Source: UBA1858 sp965262455 (GTDB taxonomy: Bacteria > Pseudomonadota > Gammaproteobacteria > UBA4575). Taken from it: DNA of 64,000 nucleotides. A model generated the notes under the pieces. That model was not told the DNA's origin and searched no databases. It worked only from the letters and a program-made list of their open reading frames with translations. Positions within the stretch are counted from its first letter, which is position 1. Each line of letters begins with the position of its first letter. Position numbers and translations under genes: made by a program. The DNA is taken from positions 992,001 to 1,056,000 of the forward strand of contig CBDHFH010000008.1 in the NCBI GenBank assembly GCA_965262455.1. The letters are read 5' to 3'. Shown piece by piece: positions 35,364-43,613 of this stretch.

Positions 35364-35421
35364 ACCACCACATTAACCAAAAGAACTACATAAATGTAGT
35401 TCTTTTGGTTAATGTGGTGGT
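35364..35421. repeat. Perfect 28-bp inverted repeat with 2-nt loop
   Basis: The arms 35364-35391 and 35394-35421 are exact reverse complements separated by AA. The arm begins ACCACCACATTAACC and ends GAACTACAT. Such a long perfect hairpin is unusual in a bacterial chromosome. It joins directly onto the repeat copy that ends at 35660. Confidence 0.85.
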
Positions 35422-35660
35422 TAGAGTCTGTAGCGAACTCTACTCTACCCTATTTTCCCTGTAAAACAGCTATTTTACAGGGAAAATATAATTTTATAAT
35501 GCCTTTATCTAAAGCTCTCTTATTATTCTACTTGTATTACATACAGTTAGAGTAAATCACTTCTATTCCTATATTTCATTAACAGGGAAATATTAGGGAA
35601 CTCAATTATACACAAACTTCATAGACTAAATCCCTTAAACTACGAATTCGCCATGCAAAG
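35412..35660 (+). repeat. Composite repeat, copy 1 (right module only)
   Basis: About 249 bp nearly identical to the right part of copy 2 (to 43552) and more distantly to copy 3 (to 53658). It contains a strong hairpin (TTTTCCCTGTAAAA with its complement), a further ACAGGGAA motif, and ends ATTCGCCATGCAAAG, close to the terminal inverted repeat of the insertion sequence at 48612-49812. No ORF. Possibly a non-autonomous element moved by that transposase. Confidence 0.75.
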
Positions 35661-35678
35661 ATATAATTATGCACACCT

Positions 35679-36038
35679 TTAAGTTTGTTCATTGAAAAGA
35701 ATTTTATTCAAGAAAGGATCAGTTACTTCAAAATATCTGTCTCCCCATGGAGCGGTTGAAATACCTGGGCGGCTGAATTTATAGGACTTTGAACTTATAT
35801 CTTCATATAAGGCTTCTAAGTCAGGCGTGACCACAAATACTTTAGAGCCCGGACTACAATCACCATGATGTTCGCTCAAATGTAAAATCAAATCATCACG
35901 TGACACTTGCATATAAATAGGGCTATCAGGTTCAAACCTATGTTCCCAGTCGAGATTCATGCCCAAAAAACCTAGATAGAATTCTCTAGCTTTGGCTTCA
36001 TCAAAGATTCGGATAATTGGAATTGCTTTAAGTCTCAT
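35679..36038 (-). CDS. VOC/glyoxalase-fold protein
   Basis: The 119-residue product is a single-chain vicinal-oxygen-chelate protein of the bleomycin-resistance/glyoxalase type: ARE-FYLGFLGMNLDWEHRF, DDLILHLSEHHGD, PWGDRYFEVTDPFLNKILF. Metal ligands fit H53-like and late E positions. The substrate is unknown. It lies right after a repeat copy and is followed upstream by a short palindrome of the accessory-region family. Confidence 0.8.
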   Translation of the reverse strand: MRLKAIPIIRIFDEAKAREFYLGFLGMNLDWEHRFEPDSPIYMQVSRDDLILHLSEHHGDCSPGSKVFVVTPDLEALYEDISSKSYKFSRPGISTAPWGDRYFEVTDPFLNKILFNEQT

Positions 36039-36057
36039 CGATGTAAATTAATATTTG

Positions 36058-36085
36058 TATCTGCAATCGGTGCAAAAGCGGTCAT
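36058..36085. repeat. Short accessory-region palindrome, degenerate
   Basis: Minus strand reads ATGACCGCTTTTGCACC then GATTGCAGATA, a weakened copy of the palindrome family ATGWCYGCTTT-N7-AAGCRGACAT. It sits between two minus-strand genes, immediately after the stop of the upstream one. Confidence 0.6.
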
Positions 36086-36367
36086 TCAGAGACAATCGCC
36101 AAAGAAAACACATACAAAATAAATCCCATAGAGTATTAATAGTCCGCTCATAATCGGCACATAAATTACAGCACTTACCCATTTGGGTATAGTTTGCATT
36201 TCAAGTCTAAATATAAACCATAGACCTAATACGATTGAACCAAATAGTAGCGCGTAATCTGAGTTTTCTGTAAAAATGCGAGACGACCAACGACTAAACC
36301 ATAAATAGATCGTGAATAAAATTATTGGTACAAATAGAACTATTAATATAATTTTTACCCTACTCAT
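36086..36367 (-). CDS. Hypothetical membrane protein, three helices
   Basis: The 93-residue product has hydrophobic segments near 5-22, 35-52 and 63-88. No family recognised. ATG 36367 (MSRVKIILIV) is preferred; an in-frame GTG at 36385 would extend it into the neighbouring palindrome. Flanked on both sides by copies of the short palindrome, as if it were a single-gene unit. Confidence 0.5.
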   Translation of the reverse strand: MSRVKIILIVLFVPIILFTIYLWFSRWSSRIFTENSDYALLFGSIVLGLWFIFRLEMQTIPKWVSAVIYVPIMSGLLILYGIYFVCVFFGDCL

Positions 36368-36383
36368 AGAATAAATTGTAGTC

Positions 36384-36407
36384 ACTTACCGGCGCAAAAG
36401 CAGTCAT
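36384..36407. repeat. Short accessory-region palindrome
   Basis: Minus strand ATGACTGCTTTTGCGCCGG, then a decayed right arm. Same family as the copies at 41932, 43061, 52030 and 53168. Confidence 0.55.
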
Positions 36408-36527
36408 TCATCGTTATTTCTGCTATTTTAATTCATCAAAATCTATAAAAGGCTATTTTCCCCTAGCTATATTTGGTTGAAGTCTGTATGGTGATATCAG
36501 CTACAGATTTTGATACTCGATATTAGC

Positions 36528-36620
36528 AGTTGTTTCCTCAGCGGTACCTCTTTTAGTTTCTTTTCTCACTTCCTGTACGCAAACATCATTTTTTTAATTA
36601 TTTATAAGGCAGATATAATT
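36528..36620 (+). promoter_or_regulatory. Conserved cold-shock mRNA leader
   Basis: The leader before this csp gene shares long blocks with those of the csp genes at 47315 and 50316: GTTGTTTCCTC, GGTACCTCTTTTAG, CACTTCCTGTA and GCAAACAT. Conservation of non-coding sequence in three copies points to an RNA element, as in known cold-shock leaders that refold with temperature. Confidence 0.6.
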
Positions 36621-36824
36621 ATGGCTACAGGTTCCATCAAGTGGTTTAACGAATCTAAAGGTTTTGGATTTATTTCTCAGGAAAATTCAGGTGACGATGT
36701 ATTCGTTCACTATAGTGCAATTCAGGGTACTGGCTTTAAAACATTAGCAGAAGGACAGCAAGTTACTTTTGAAACTGAGCATGGTCCAAAAGGACTGCAA
36801 GCAACATCTGTAGTTGCTATTTAA
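36621..36824 (+). CDS. Cold-shock protein (CspA family), copy 1
   Basis: This 67-residue five-strand OB fold binds single-stranded RNA and DNA: KWFNESKGFGFISQE (RNP1) and DVFVHYSAI (RNP2). ATG 36621 is set by family length; the longer frame upstream is leader. A strong terminator follows. The convergent methyltransferase neighbour recurs beside copy 3 (50316-50519) in inverted orientation. Confidence 0.95.
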   Translation: MATGSIKWFNESKGFGFISQENSGDDVFVHYSAIQGTGFKTLAEGQQVTFETEHGPKGLQATSVVAI

Positions 36825-36848
36825 GCAACACTACAAAATATATATACG

Positions 36849-36874
36849 AGCCTCGCTTAATGCGAGGCTTTTTT
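36849..36874 (+). terminator. Rho-independent terminator after csp copy 1
   Basis: AGCCTCGC and GCGAGGCT form an 8-bp stem around TTAAT, followed by a run of six T. It ends the csp transcript. Confidence 0.9.
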
Positions 36875-36932
36875 ATGCGCGAGAAACTAAGTCGCAGACT
36901 TCAATTTAAAAGCATTAATACAAAAAACATAA

Positions 36933-37709
36933 TTACAAGAGATCTTTCGATGCCAAGAACTCAGTAGGAACATCAGCATTCTTTCTACCTGCAATAGCGA
37001 AATAGAATAATGGTTCTCCCTCTATAGAGTTTCGATGTCTATAACGCTCAATATGATATATATCCAAATACTCTGAAAATATTAATTCTCTAATCATGCG
37101 TGAAAATCCAGAGTCATCTGAGGTATCTAAAAATGTTTCTTTAATATTGAATGCAATCCATCCTTCACTTTTAATGATATTAAATGCCTCAATAAAAGCT
37201 GTAGTGGGAATATCTCCAAAACCAAGTGCAGCTACTGTAACCATACAATCTAATTGCCACTGTTGTATTTCTTCTTTGATGCCTGAGTCTAAATTGCAGA
37301 AATCTTCTACATAATAAGCATCATAAAGCCCTGGTCGATCACGCAAGGTAGCTTCATAAGCTTCAGGGATGATATCAACGCCTATTAGTCTAGCAACACC
37401 ATGCTTTTTAAGCTCTTCACCCATCATTCCATTACCTGCACCTAGATCAAGCACACGCAGTTCTGAAAAGTTTTCTACTGTTTGATTGACTGTAGAATAA
37501 AGTATGGAGCTGACTTTGCTCGGTGATACGCATTTCAAGCGATCATAAAAGACCTGCTCGTAAAGCCCTGGGATATTGTAAATTTTATCGTAATCGTGGA
37601 AACGGATTTTTTCTTTATTATCGTTTTCTTGTAGAAAGAAAAATGCTTCGTCTTGGTTTAAGTTATTTGCTTCTTGACGCGGAAACTGTATGCGTTTGCG
37701 TGGTTTGAT
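36933..37709 (-). CDS. Class I SAM-dependent methyltransferase
   Basis: The Rossmann methyltransferase core has LRVLDLGAGNGMMGEEL (SAM motif I) and LIGVDIIPEA (motif II), then TVAALGFGDIP. The substrate is unknown. No ATG lies in the right place: the frame is open to 37745 and reads convincingly (KPRKRIQFP, DEAFFFLQEN, KIRFHDYDKIYN) well upstream of the first TTG (37538). AGGAGG at 37714-37720 lies five bases before an in-frame ATC at 37709. The start is thus non-canonical or disrupted. The last 132 codons recur at 49813-50208. Confidence 0.8.
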   Translation of the reverse strand: MKPRKRIQFPRQEANNLNQDEAFFFLQENDNKEKIRFHDYDKIYNIPGLYEQVFYDRLKCVSPSKVSSILYSTVNQTVENFSELRVLDLGAGNGMMGEELKKHGVARLIGVDIIPEAYEATLRDRPGLYDAYYVEDFCNLDSGIKEEIQQWQLDCMVTVAALGFGDIPTTAFIEAFNIIKSEGWIAFNIKETFLDTSDDSGFSRMIRELIFSEYLDIYHIERYRHRNSIEGEPLFYFAIAGRKNADVPTEFLASKDLL

Positions 37710-37844
37710 AAATCCTCCTCTAAGATAGTCATATATATCAATAGCTTAACATAATAGACATATCAGTTCATTCCGCGGCGCTAGAGTGGAGTATCAATAT
37801 TGGGAGAAGTACAGATTTATTGGTATTAGCTGATAGTTAAATGC

Positions 37845-37872
37845 ATGTCCGCTTTGGGTCGCTAGCAGTCAT
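37845..37872. repeat. Short accessory-region palindrome
   Basis: ATGTCCGCTTT, a GGGTCG centre, then AGCAGTCAT. It lies just beyond the stop of the 60-residue gene on the minus strand. Confidence 0.65.
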
Positions 37873-37878
37873 TAAGTA

Positions 37879-38061
37879 TTAGCTAATATACCCGTTAAAA
37901 GGTAAACACGTAGATTGCTTCAGTTGCTTGTACTTGAACTCCAGATCTTCAGCTTTTCGCTTTTCTCTTAAGTACCACTGCTGCACACCGACCAACAGCT
38001 CATAGTCGCGCTTGAGTCTTTCAAGTTCTTGTTCGCAGTCTAATCGTTTGGAATCGTACAT
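37879..38061 (-). CDS. Hypothetical 60-residue coiled-coil protein
   Basis: The product is highly charged, with heptads over residues 5-50 (QELERLKRDYELL, EDLEFKYKQLKQ). No family. Initiation context is weak. It lies next to a family palindrome, as do several neighbours. Confidence 0.45.
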   Translation of the reverse strand: MYDSKRLDCEQELERLKRDYELLVGVQQWYLREKRKAEDLEFKYKQLKQSTCLPFNGYIS

Positions 38062-38282
38062 CTTTAAACTTTACCATTGAATTAGACCATGGGGAGCATG
38101 TTCTGTAGTTGATTGATTTAGATAAAAAATTAAAGGAGCTGAAGCCGTTTAAACACGCCATTTAAGGTGTTTTATGCTAACAACATTAATTACTAATAGG
38201 GTTCTATAGGGTGAAGGGAGAAAGTGTCGTTAAGCAAGCAATATGCTATTTCTATCACTCTTAAAATGCATATCTAGAAGGG

Positions 38283-38457
38283 TCACCCCCCTTTTTTTAT
38301 ATCCGCAAAACTGATTAATCCATCCACATATTTTTCGAGCAAAAATTCACTCAGGTGATGCCTGTTTTTTCTCTGTAAAAACAACGATAAAGCTTCTAAA
38401 TGTTGCTGTTTAGATTTCGGCTGATAGATGTTTTTCCTACCCGTGCCCCTACCCCTT
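38283..38457 (-). pseudogene. C-terminal remnant of an unidentified gene
   Basis: A 57-codon open frame without a usable start reads like real protein: RKNIYQPKSKQQHLEAL, then LFLQRKNRHHLSEFLLEKY and VDGLISFADIKKGG before the stop. Upstream the frame is closed. A second short scrap nearby (about 38114-38158, plus strand, ending LKELKPFKHAI) also looks coding. The family is not recognised; mobile-element or plasmid-type proteins are possible. Confidence 0.35.
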
Positions 38458-38537
38458 AATTAATAATAAGTTCTTGTTTCTGTAATCTGTTTCTCACAAG
38501 AAATGGGATTTTAGTGGGGTAAAAACACACAAAAAAT

Positions 38538-38573
38538 CCGTGCCTACTTAGAAAGGGGGAAATAGGCACGGAG
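38538..38573. repeat. Inverted repeat in gene-poor stretch
   Basis: TCCGTGCCTA and TAGGCACGGA are perfect 10-bp arms around a 16-base loop. They lie in the 783-bp gap 38062-38844, which otherwise holds gene remnants and one family palindrome. The role is unknown. Confidence 0.55.
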
Positions 38574-38683
38574 TGACAATGACAAAGTGTCAAGACAAGT
38601 GTTTATCAAGCATATTATTTGGTGTTAACGCCTTGTTGAATAATATGTGACATCCGATCAATGGCAAAATTGACGGTTTACTG

Positions 38684-38711
38684 TATGACCGCTTTCGACC
38701 CAAAGCGGACA
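38684..38711. repeat. Short accessory-region palindrome, near perfect
   Basis: ATGACCGCTTT, CGACCC, AAAGCGGACAT: eleven-base arms with one mismatch. It is the best-preserved copy with the CGACCC centre. It lies downstream of the thrombospondin-repeat gene. Confidence 0.75.
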
Positions 38712-38844
38712 TTAGAATCTTTTAGTGAGTTGCAGATTAGTGACTGATTGAATCAGTTTTTCTTACGGAAATGCATAGTTTCAAAACTTTAAAGCCCAGT
38801 GTCTTTCAACTCTAGGCTTTACTTTGCCTAAGTCAATTTAAGCT

Positions 38845-40200
38845 TTAGCTCTTAATTCTCATCCTGGCTACTAATGTAATTAAAATAAGAATACTAGCCA
38901 TCAAAAAAATCCAATAATTACTGCTAAACATTGGCACATTCACTGGCTCACAGGCATCACCAACCCCATCTCCATTTGAATCTCCTTGATCCGGATTTGA
39001 AATATCCGGGCAATTATCGCAAACGTTTCCGACGCCATCTGAATCATCGTCCTCTTGTCCGTCATTTTCTTCAAAAGGGCAGTTGTCACAAACATCACCA
39101 AGCATATCTCCATCGCTATTCGACTGATCATTATTAGCAATAATTAGGCAATTATCACATTCGTCATTGACAAAGTCTGCATCACCGTCATTCATGACAA
39201 AGAGAGCATCAACATCATCAGCCGGCAATAATCCAGCAGCAGCGCCACCCAATCCTGTCAATCCAAATGCACCAGCGCCTGATCCACTAGCAAAGATGTC
39301 GGAAGGTAGCGCGGGAAACGCTGCAAGTGAGGGTGATCCAGCTGCTAGCGAAAATAGTATCGTTCCAGTCGGGCTTGAAGAGTTAAGGTCTGCTGCTAAC
39401 GCATCAATAACATCTCCAGCTACCAAACCAAAATCTGTTATCCCCGAAAATGCGATACCTGGAGAACCGCCAGGAGCTGAAGTAAGCACATCATTAGCTG
39501 TTGCACCTAATGTAACCAAGGTAGGTGACCCAGGGGCTAGCGTAAATAAGATCGGTGGATTTGGGCTGCTTGGGAGATCAAAAAGATAGGCAGAACTACA
39601 TCCATCTGCGGAATTAATATCATCCGCTGGTTCAACTAATCCTATCGCCGGAAAAGTCAATGGAGGTGGTGGAACCGAGCAATTTACTGTGCCGTCTCCA
39701 TCGATTGCTAAAGAGTCTGGGCTACTTCCGGTAGATAGACCAATATCATAAATATCACCACCTCCTTGCATAGGAATCACGCCGCAAAATCCAGGGCCAA
39801 TTGCAGCAGATTCAACACATAGCGTACCAATACCAGGTGTTGCGCACGCACTAGTTGAGGCAGGTGTTACAGAGACATACACTGATGCTGAACCTCCGCC
39901 AATCAATGTGTCATCGAACCCCGTAGAGTAGCTATTAATAATATCGCCTGGCACCAAACCGAAGATACCCCCCGAAGTAATTATTGGTGGCCCCGGTCTA
40001 GATGCAAGTGGTTCAAAAATACTCTCAAATGCTTCGCATAGATCAAAACCCATCACCGCACCGCATGTTCCGCTACCTGGTGGAACAACGGAAACGGTTG
40101 GGGAACCGGACCAAGTAACAGTAGGAAGTGAAATAACCAACACACAAATGAAACTCACGAAAGATTTTATGCATGCTTTTGTATAGTATTTATAGTACAT
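38845..40200 (-). CDS. Secreted protein with thrombospondin type 3 repeats and C-terminal sorting tail
   Basis: The 451-residue product has a signal peptide (about 1-32), a Gly/Pro/Ser/Ala-rich low-complexity region (about 35-340), then three calcium-binding type 3 repeats (about 345-415) built on D-x-D-G-D and DNCP motifs. The C-terminus has VPMFSSNYW, a hydrophobic helix and the basic tail MRIKS, like IPTL/PEP-type exosortase signals. It is probably surface-attached or in the extracellular matrix. A G-rich stretch GGAGGGGGAG lies before the ATG. Confidence 0.82.
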   Translation of the reverse strand: MYYKYYTKACIKSFVSFICVLVISLPTVTWSGSPTVSVVPPGSGTCGAVMGFDLCEAFESIFEPLASRPGPPIITSGGIFGLVPGDIINSYSTGFDDTLIGGGSASVYVSVTPASTSACATPGIGTLCVESAAIGPGFCGVIPMQGGGDIYDIGLSTGSSPDSLAIDGDGTVNCSVPPPPLTFPAIGLVEPADDINSADGCSSAYLFDLPSSPNPPILFTLAPGSPTLVTLGATANDVLTSAPGGSPGIAFSGITDFGLVAGDVIDALAADLNSSSPTGTILFSLAAGSPSLAAFPALPSDIFASGSGAGAFGLTGLGGAAAGLLPADDVDALFVMNDGDADFVNDECDNCLIIANNDQSNSDGDMLGDVCDNCPFEENDGQEDDDSDGVGNVCDNCPDISNPDQGDSNGDGVGDACEPVNVPMFSSNYWIFLMASILILITLVARMRIKS

Positions 40201-40495
40201 GGCTCCCCCTCCCCCCGGATGTGTTTAAAACATTGAGAGTGCAATTACATATGCTTAAACTGTATTCCTAGAAAATTAAATTACCTGAGCAACTTGGCAA
40301 AGAAATGAAAGTAAAATGAACTTAAAGTGAAGTTATTATTGCCAGATTTAATGTAAAATTAACTATTGATTTACAAGTTGTTAATTCTAAAGAAAATGCA
40401 ATATTCTTGATGTGCTCACACCCTTCAGCCTAAAATAATTAACTTATTTTGAACCCTGTGCTCTGAACATAAATTAGCTATACAACTGGAATTCT

Positions 40496-40933
40496 ATGAT
40501 GAATAACGATGAACAATCTGTGACAGAAATTCGTGAGGCGATTGATAAATGGAGCACAGCTCTCAAAGAAAAAGACCTAGAAACTATGCATAAGGATTAT
40601 TCAGAAAAGTTTCGATTATATGATGTAGGTAGTACTGCAAACGATGTCGAAGAAACTAAAAAACTTTGGGAACAATGTTTCCCATATTTTGATAAACCAG
40701 AGATTGAATATAAAAATATGGTAATCGAAGCAACGAGTGATATGGCCGTTGCGTATTTCAATAGCCGCATGAAAGGTATGAACGTTGAGATGCCTGATGA
40801 AATGGCAAATGTTTGGCTTCGTGGAACTTTGGTCTTCCGAAAGGAAGGAGACACCTGGAAATCCATACATGAACACTTTTCCTTTCCAGTGAACTGCGAA
40901 ACAAACCAGATTAATTATGAAGCAGCATCCTAG
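40496..40933 (+). CDS. SnoaL/DUF4440-like NTF2-fold protein
   Basis: The 145-residue cytosolic product has the NTF2 fold: an N-terminal helix (IREAIDKWSTALKEKDLE), a curved sheet with AVAYFNSRMKG and WLRGTLVFRKEGDTWKSIHEHFSFPV at the end. The pattern matches SnoaL-like/ketosteroid isomerase-type proteins of unknown activity. ATG 40496 or 40499 may be used. It stands alone in the accessory region. Confidence 0.75.
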   Translation: MMNNDEQSVTEIREAIDKWSTALKEKDLETMHKDYSEKFRLYDVGSTANDVEETKKLWEQCFPYFDKPEIEYKNMVIEATSDMAVAYFNSRMKGMNVEMPDEMANVWLRGTLVFRKEGDTWKSIHEHFSFPVNCETNQINYEAAS

Positions 40934-41140
40934 GAAAACCATCGCTATTACATAAAATATGAATAGCCACTATTGCTCCGTTAGCTGGCTTCTTTGAGTG
41001 AGATTATAAATAATCAGCTATATTGTTATTCTTTAATACCCGATAGTTCGGATATTCTGAAATTATGCTTTAACAAAATTTATGTACGATGTTGGCATTT
41101 GATGAAACTCATATTTTAAGCTCTATCAAGTAAATTCCCT

Positions 41141-41919
41141 ATGAAACATTGTATTTTTGCTATTTTAATTAGTTTGGTTACAAGCCTCATTTGTATTGCG
41201 CATGCGAGAACCATACTTTATTCAAATGATTTTGAGAGCCCAGTAGGATTCATCGATACTTCAAACAAAGATGTGAGCCAGCAGAATATTAATAGTTTGT
41301 ATGGCTTTTCAGGATTTTTTTTGATCAGTTGAATACGGTTGAGACTCTCGAGATAAATGGAGGTGTAGCATTCGGTGGTGGTTATTCTGATCCATCGGGG
41401 ATCGGTGGTGACTATGCATTAGGGATGTTATCAACAGTGGAGGACGACAAGTTATCTCTCACCTTTGATATTGGCTCTAAAAGCTTTCTTAATTTACGCA
41501 TGGATATATCTGCGATCGACTTAGATGGCGTTGGAGGTCCTTTCGGAATTGATCAACCTTTGTTTCGCGTTAGCTTGTACGATAGCCCAACAGGTGCTTT
41601 TAACATTATTACCCCAGGAACTTTGTTAGATCAAATTGACGTTGTTGGAACAGGAGCAGCATCTGAAAGCGTGTTTAATTGGACAAAAGTAATTGCTCCA
41701 TTGTCCACTGCTGGAAACACGGATGGAAATGTGTCAGTTGTTTTAGATTTAATCGTGAGTGGTTACGCTGCATTTGATAATCTTGAGATTGATTCTGACG
41801 ATGTTCCAGGAAAACTTCCTGGAGCTTCAATAGTTCATGTGCCTTTACCTTTTTGGTCTTTGCTAATTTTGGGTTGTTCCTTATCGTTAATCGGACTGAA
41901 GATAAGACAAACAAACTAG
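41141..41919 (+). pseudogene. Secreted PEP-CTERM-like protein split by a frameshift at T8
   Basis: Two frames together make one protein of about 259 residues. The first (41141-41332) has a signal peptide and SNDFESPVGFIDTS; the second continues LNTVETLEINGG to a C-terminal VPLPFWSLLILGC helix and basic tail, like exosortase signals. The switch lies in a run of eight T (41315-41322): a ninth T would join them as GFFFDQLNTV. This may be a sequencing error, a mutation or a phase-variable tract. Confidence 0.75.
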
Positions 41920-41931
41920 ACTTCTTTGCCA

Positions 41932-41960
41932 ATGTCGGCTTTTGCGCCGATAGCGGACAT
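41932..41960. repeat. Short accessory-region palindrome
   Basis: ATGTCGGCTTT, a TGCGCCG centre, then ATAGCGGACAT. It lies 12 bp after the stop of the split PEP-CTERM-like gene, so it could also act as its terminator. Confidence 0.7.
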
Positions 41961-42202
41961 ATTTCACCGAATACTTCTAGATGCAAAATGTAATATTACA
42001 TTAAAACTTTCAGTATTTGTTATCTAGCTGTTTGAACAATAACTATAAATTACAAGCACTTATTCAATTTGTTTGAGATCTTTTAACGAAGCATCTGCTC
42101 ATAATTGTTTCTATTTCGTTATTAAATATTCATCACCGATTAATTTACTGAAGTTAAGATTCAGCCAGTTAAGAATTTTCTATTGTTCTATGGGGAGAAC
42201 AC

Positions 42203-42988
42203 ATGTACACACGAATACTTTCAATCTTACTAGTTTCATTATACGTGTTTGGATCGAATGTCCTGGCACTAACAATTGACGGAAGTTCAACAGTACCAAG
42301 TGATGGATCTGTTTTATTTAATTTTCAAACAGAAAATCCAGATATAACACTTGGTCCTAACTCAATATCGGGAGTAGGAGCGGAGCCTTTGCCACTGAGT
42401 GCAATTGGCAACCCTGGCATTAATATAACTGCTGCTGCTGGATTTACTGGCGGATCGAAGGCTGGAAGCGGTACTCTCTTAGACCCATATGTTTTCAACC
42501 GAGGTGCAGGTTCAGCACTACCTTGGCTAGACGGACCATCTGGTGGTAAACCTGCTGGACTTGGTGTGTGTCAGGTCACAGGCGGGTGTGCAGGAACATC
42601 GAGTGATAACATCGAAACAGATAATGGGGAATCTATCCTACTTACATTGGATACTGCAATTTTAGCGGGTGATATTTACTTCAGAGATGGTAATCATGAA
42701 TTCAATTTTGACAGTAGTGCTGAAGTTGGTATTTCAATTGATGGAGGTGACTGGCAATTCTTCCTTCTATCAATTGTAACTGATGCAAATGGTAAATTTA
42801 CTGGCTTAGCCAACGAAGTGATTACTTCTACAATTGAATTTGCAAATAGTGGAATACCAGTTAGCGGTGAAACGGATGACTTCTATATAGCAGGCTTTGG
42901 TGCTCCAGTACCAGTACCAGCAGCAGTCTGGTTATTCGGATCAGCCTTAGGTTTACTTGGTATATATCGAAAGAAAGTTGTTGCTTAA
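42203..42988 (+). CDS. PEP-CTERM/VPLPA-type sorted secreted protein
   Basis: The 261-residue product has a signal peptide ending near VLA-LT (residue 22), a beta-rich mature region with two Cys (VCQVTGGC) and the canonical sorting tail VPVPAAVWLFGSALGLLG followed by YRKK. Such tails are cut by an exosortase, which is not in the window. GGGGAG before ATG 42203 supports the start. A strong terminator follows. Confidence 0.85.
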   Translation: MYTRILSILLVSLYVFGSNVLALTIDGSSTVPSDGSVLFNFQTENPDITLGPNSISGVGAEPLPLSAIGNPGINITAAAGFTGGSKAGSGTLLDPYVFNRGAGSALPWLDGPSGGKPAGLGVCQVTGGCAGTSSDNIETDNGESILLTLDTAILAGDIYFRDGNHEFNFDSSAEVGISIDGGDWQFFLLSIVTDANGKFTGLANEVITSTIEFANSGIPVSGETDDFYIAGFGAPVPVPAAVWLFGSALGLLGIYRKKVVA

Positions 42989-43021
42989 ATATACTAGAGT
43001 AAAAAGATTGAATTAGAGAGT

Positions 43022-43052
43022 AAAAGCCTAGTAATTTCACTAGGCTTTTTTT
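43022..43052 (+). terminator. Rho-independent terminator
   Basis: AAAAGCCTAGT and ACTAGGCTTTT form an 11-bp stem around AATTTC, continuing into a T run. It ends the PEP-CTERM gene transcript. A composite repeat begins nine bases later. Confidence 0.9.
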
Positions 43053-43060
43053 CATTCTGA

Positions 43061-43552
43061 ATGTCCGCTTTTGCGCCGAAAGCAGACATAAATTTGAGAA
43101 TTTATGTGCACGTTTGGAGACTTTTGACCGAAGCAATAGTTAACTACAAAAGGAACCGCGTTTTTGCGAAAGGAGACTTTTCACTAAATTTGCTCTGAAA
43201 ACACAAAATCCGGTTCTCTTACCGGGATTCGAACCGCGCAAACCCTGCAGAAATAGGCTATTTTTCAAGTATTTACGAAGTCTCCGAACGGAGACAGACT
43301 CGGTGGCGGTGGTTGGAGTCTGTAGCAAACTCTACTCTACCCTATTTTCCCTGTAAAACAGCCATTTTACAGGGAAAATATAATTATATAACGCCTTTAT
43401 CTAAAGCTCTCTTATTATTCTATATGTATTACATACAGTTCAAGTAAATCACTTCTATTCCTATATTTCATTAACAAGGAAATATTAGGGAACTCAATTA
43501 TACACAAACTTCATAGACTAGATCCCTTAAACTACGAATTCGCCATGCAAAG
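43061..43552 (+). repeat. Composite repeat, copy 2 (left and right modules)
   Basis: This 492-bp element has no convincing gene. It starts with the short palindrome (43061-43089). The left module (to about 43329) is identical by eye to copy 3; it has repeated GGAGACTTTT, a CCGGT-ACCGG hairpin and the tRNA-like GGGATTCGAACC. The right module (about 43305-43552) matches copy 1 and ends ATTCGCCATGCAAAG. The short minus-strand ORF inside is not supported. Confidence 0.75.
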
Positions 43553-43613
43553 TGGTTTACTTATATCTATCGATTCAATTTTATAACATTGAAGATTAGC
43601 TAAATATTAAGAG

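Noticed and set aside
43210..43260. A tRNA gene in the repeat (GGGATTCGAACC)
   Set aside because: Only a T-loop-like string is present; no acceptor, D or anticodon arms can be folded around it.
43140..43328. Minus-strand ORF of 62 codons inside a composite repeat
   Set aside because: It lies wholly in the repeat left module, full of hairpins, with no protein-like features; the same sequence in copy 3 is equally non-coding.
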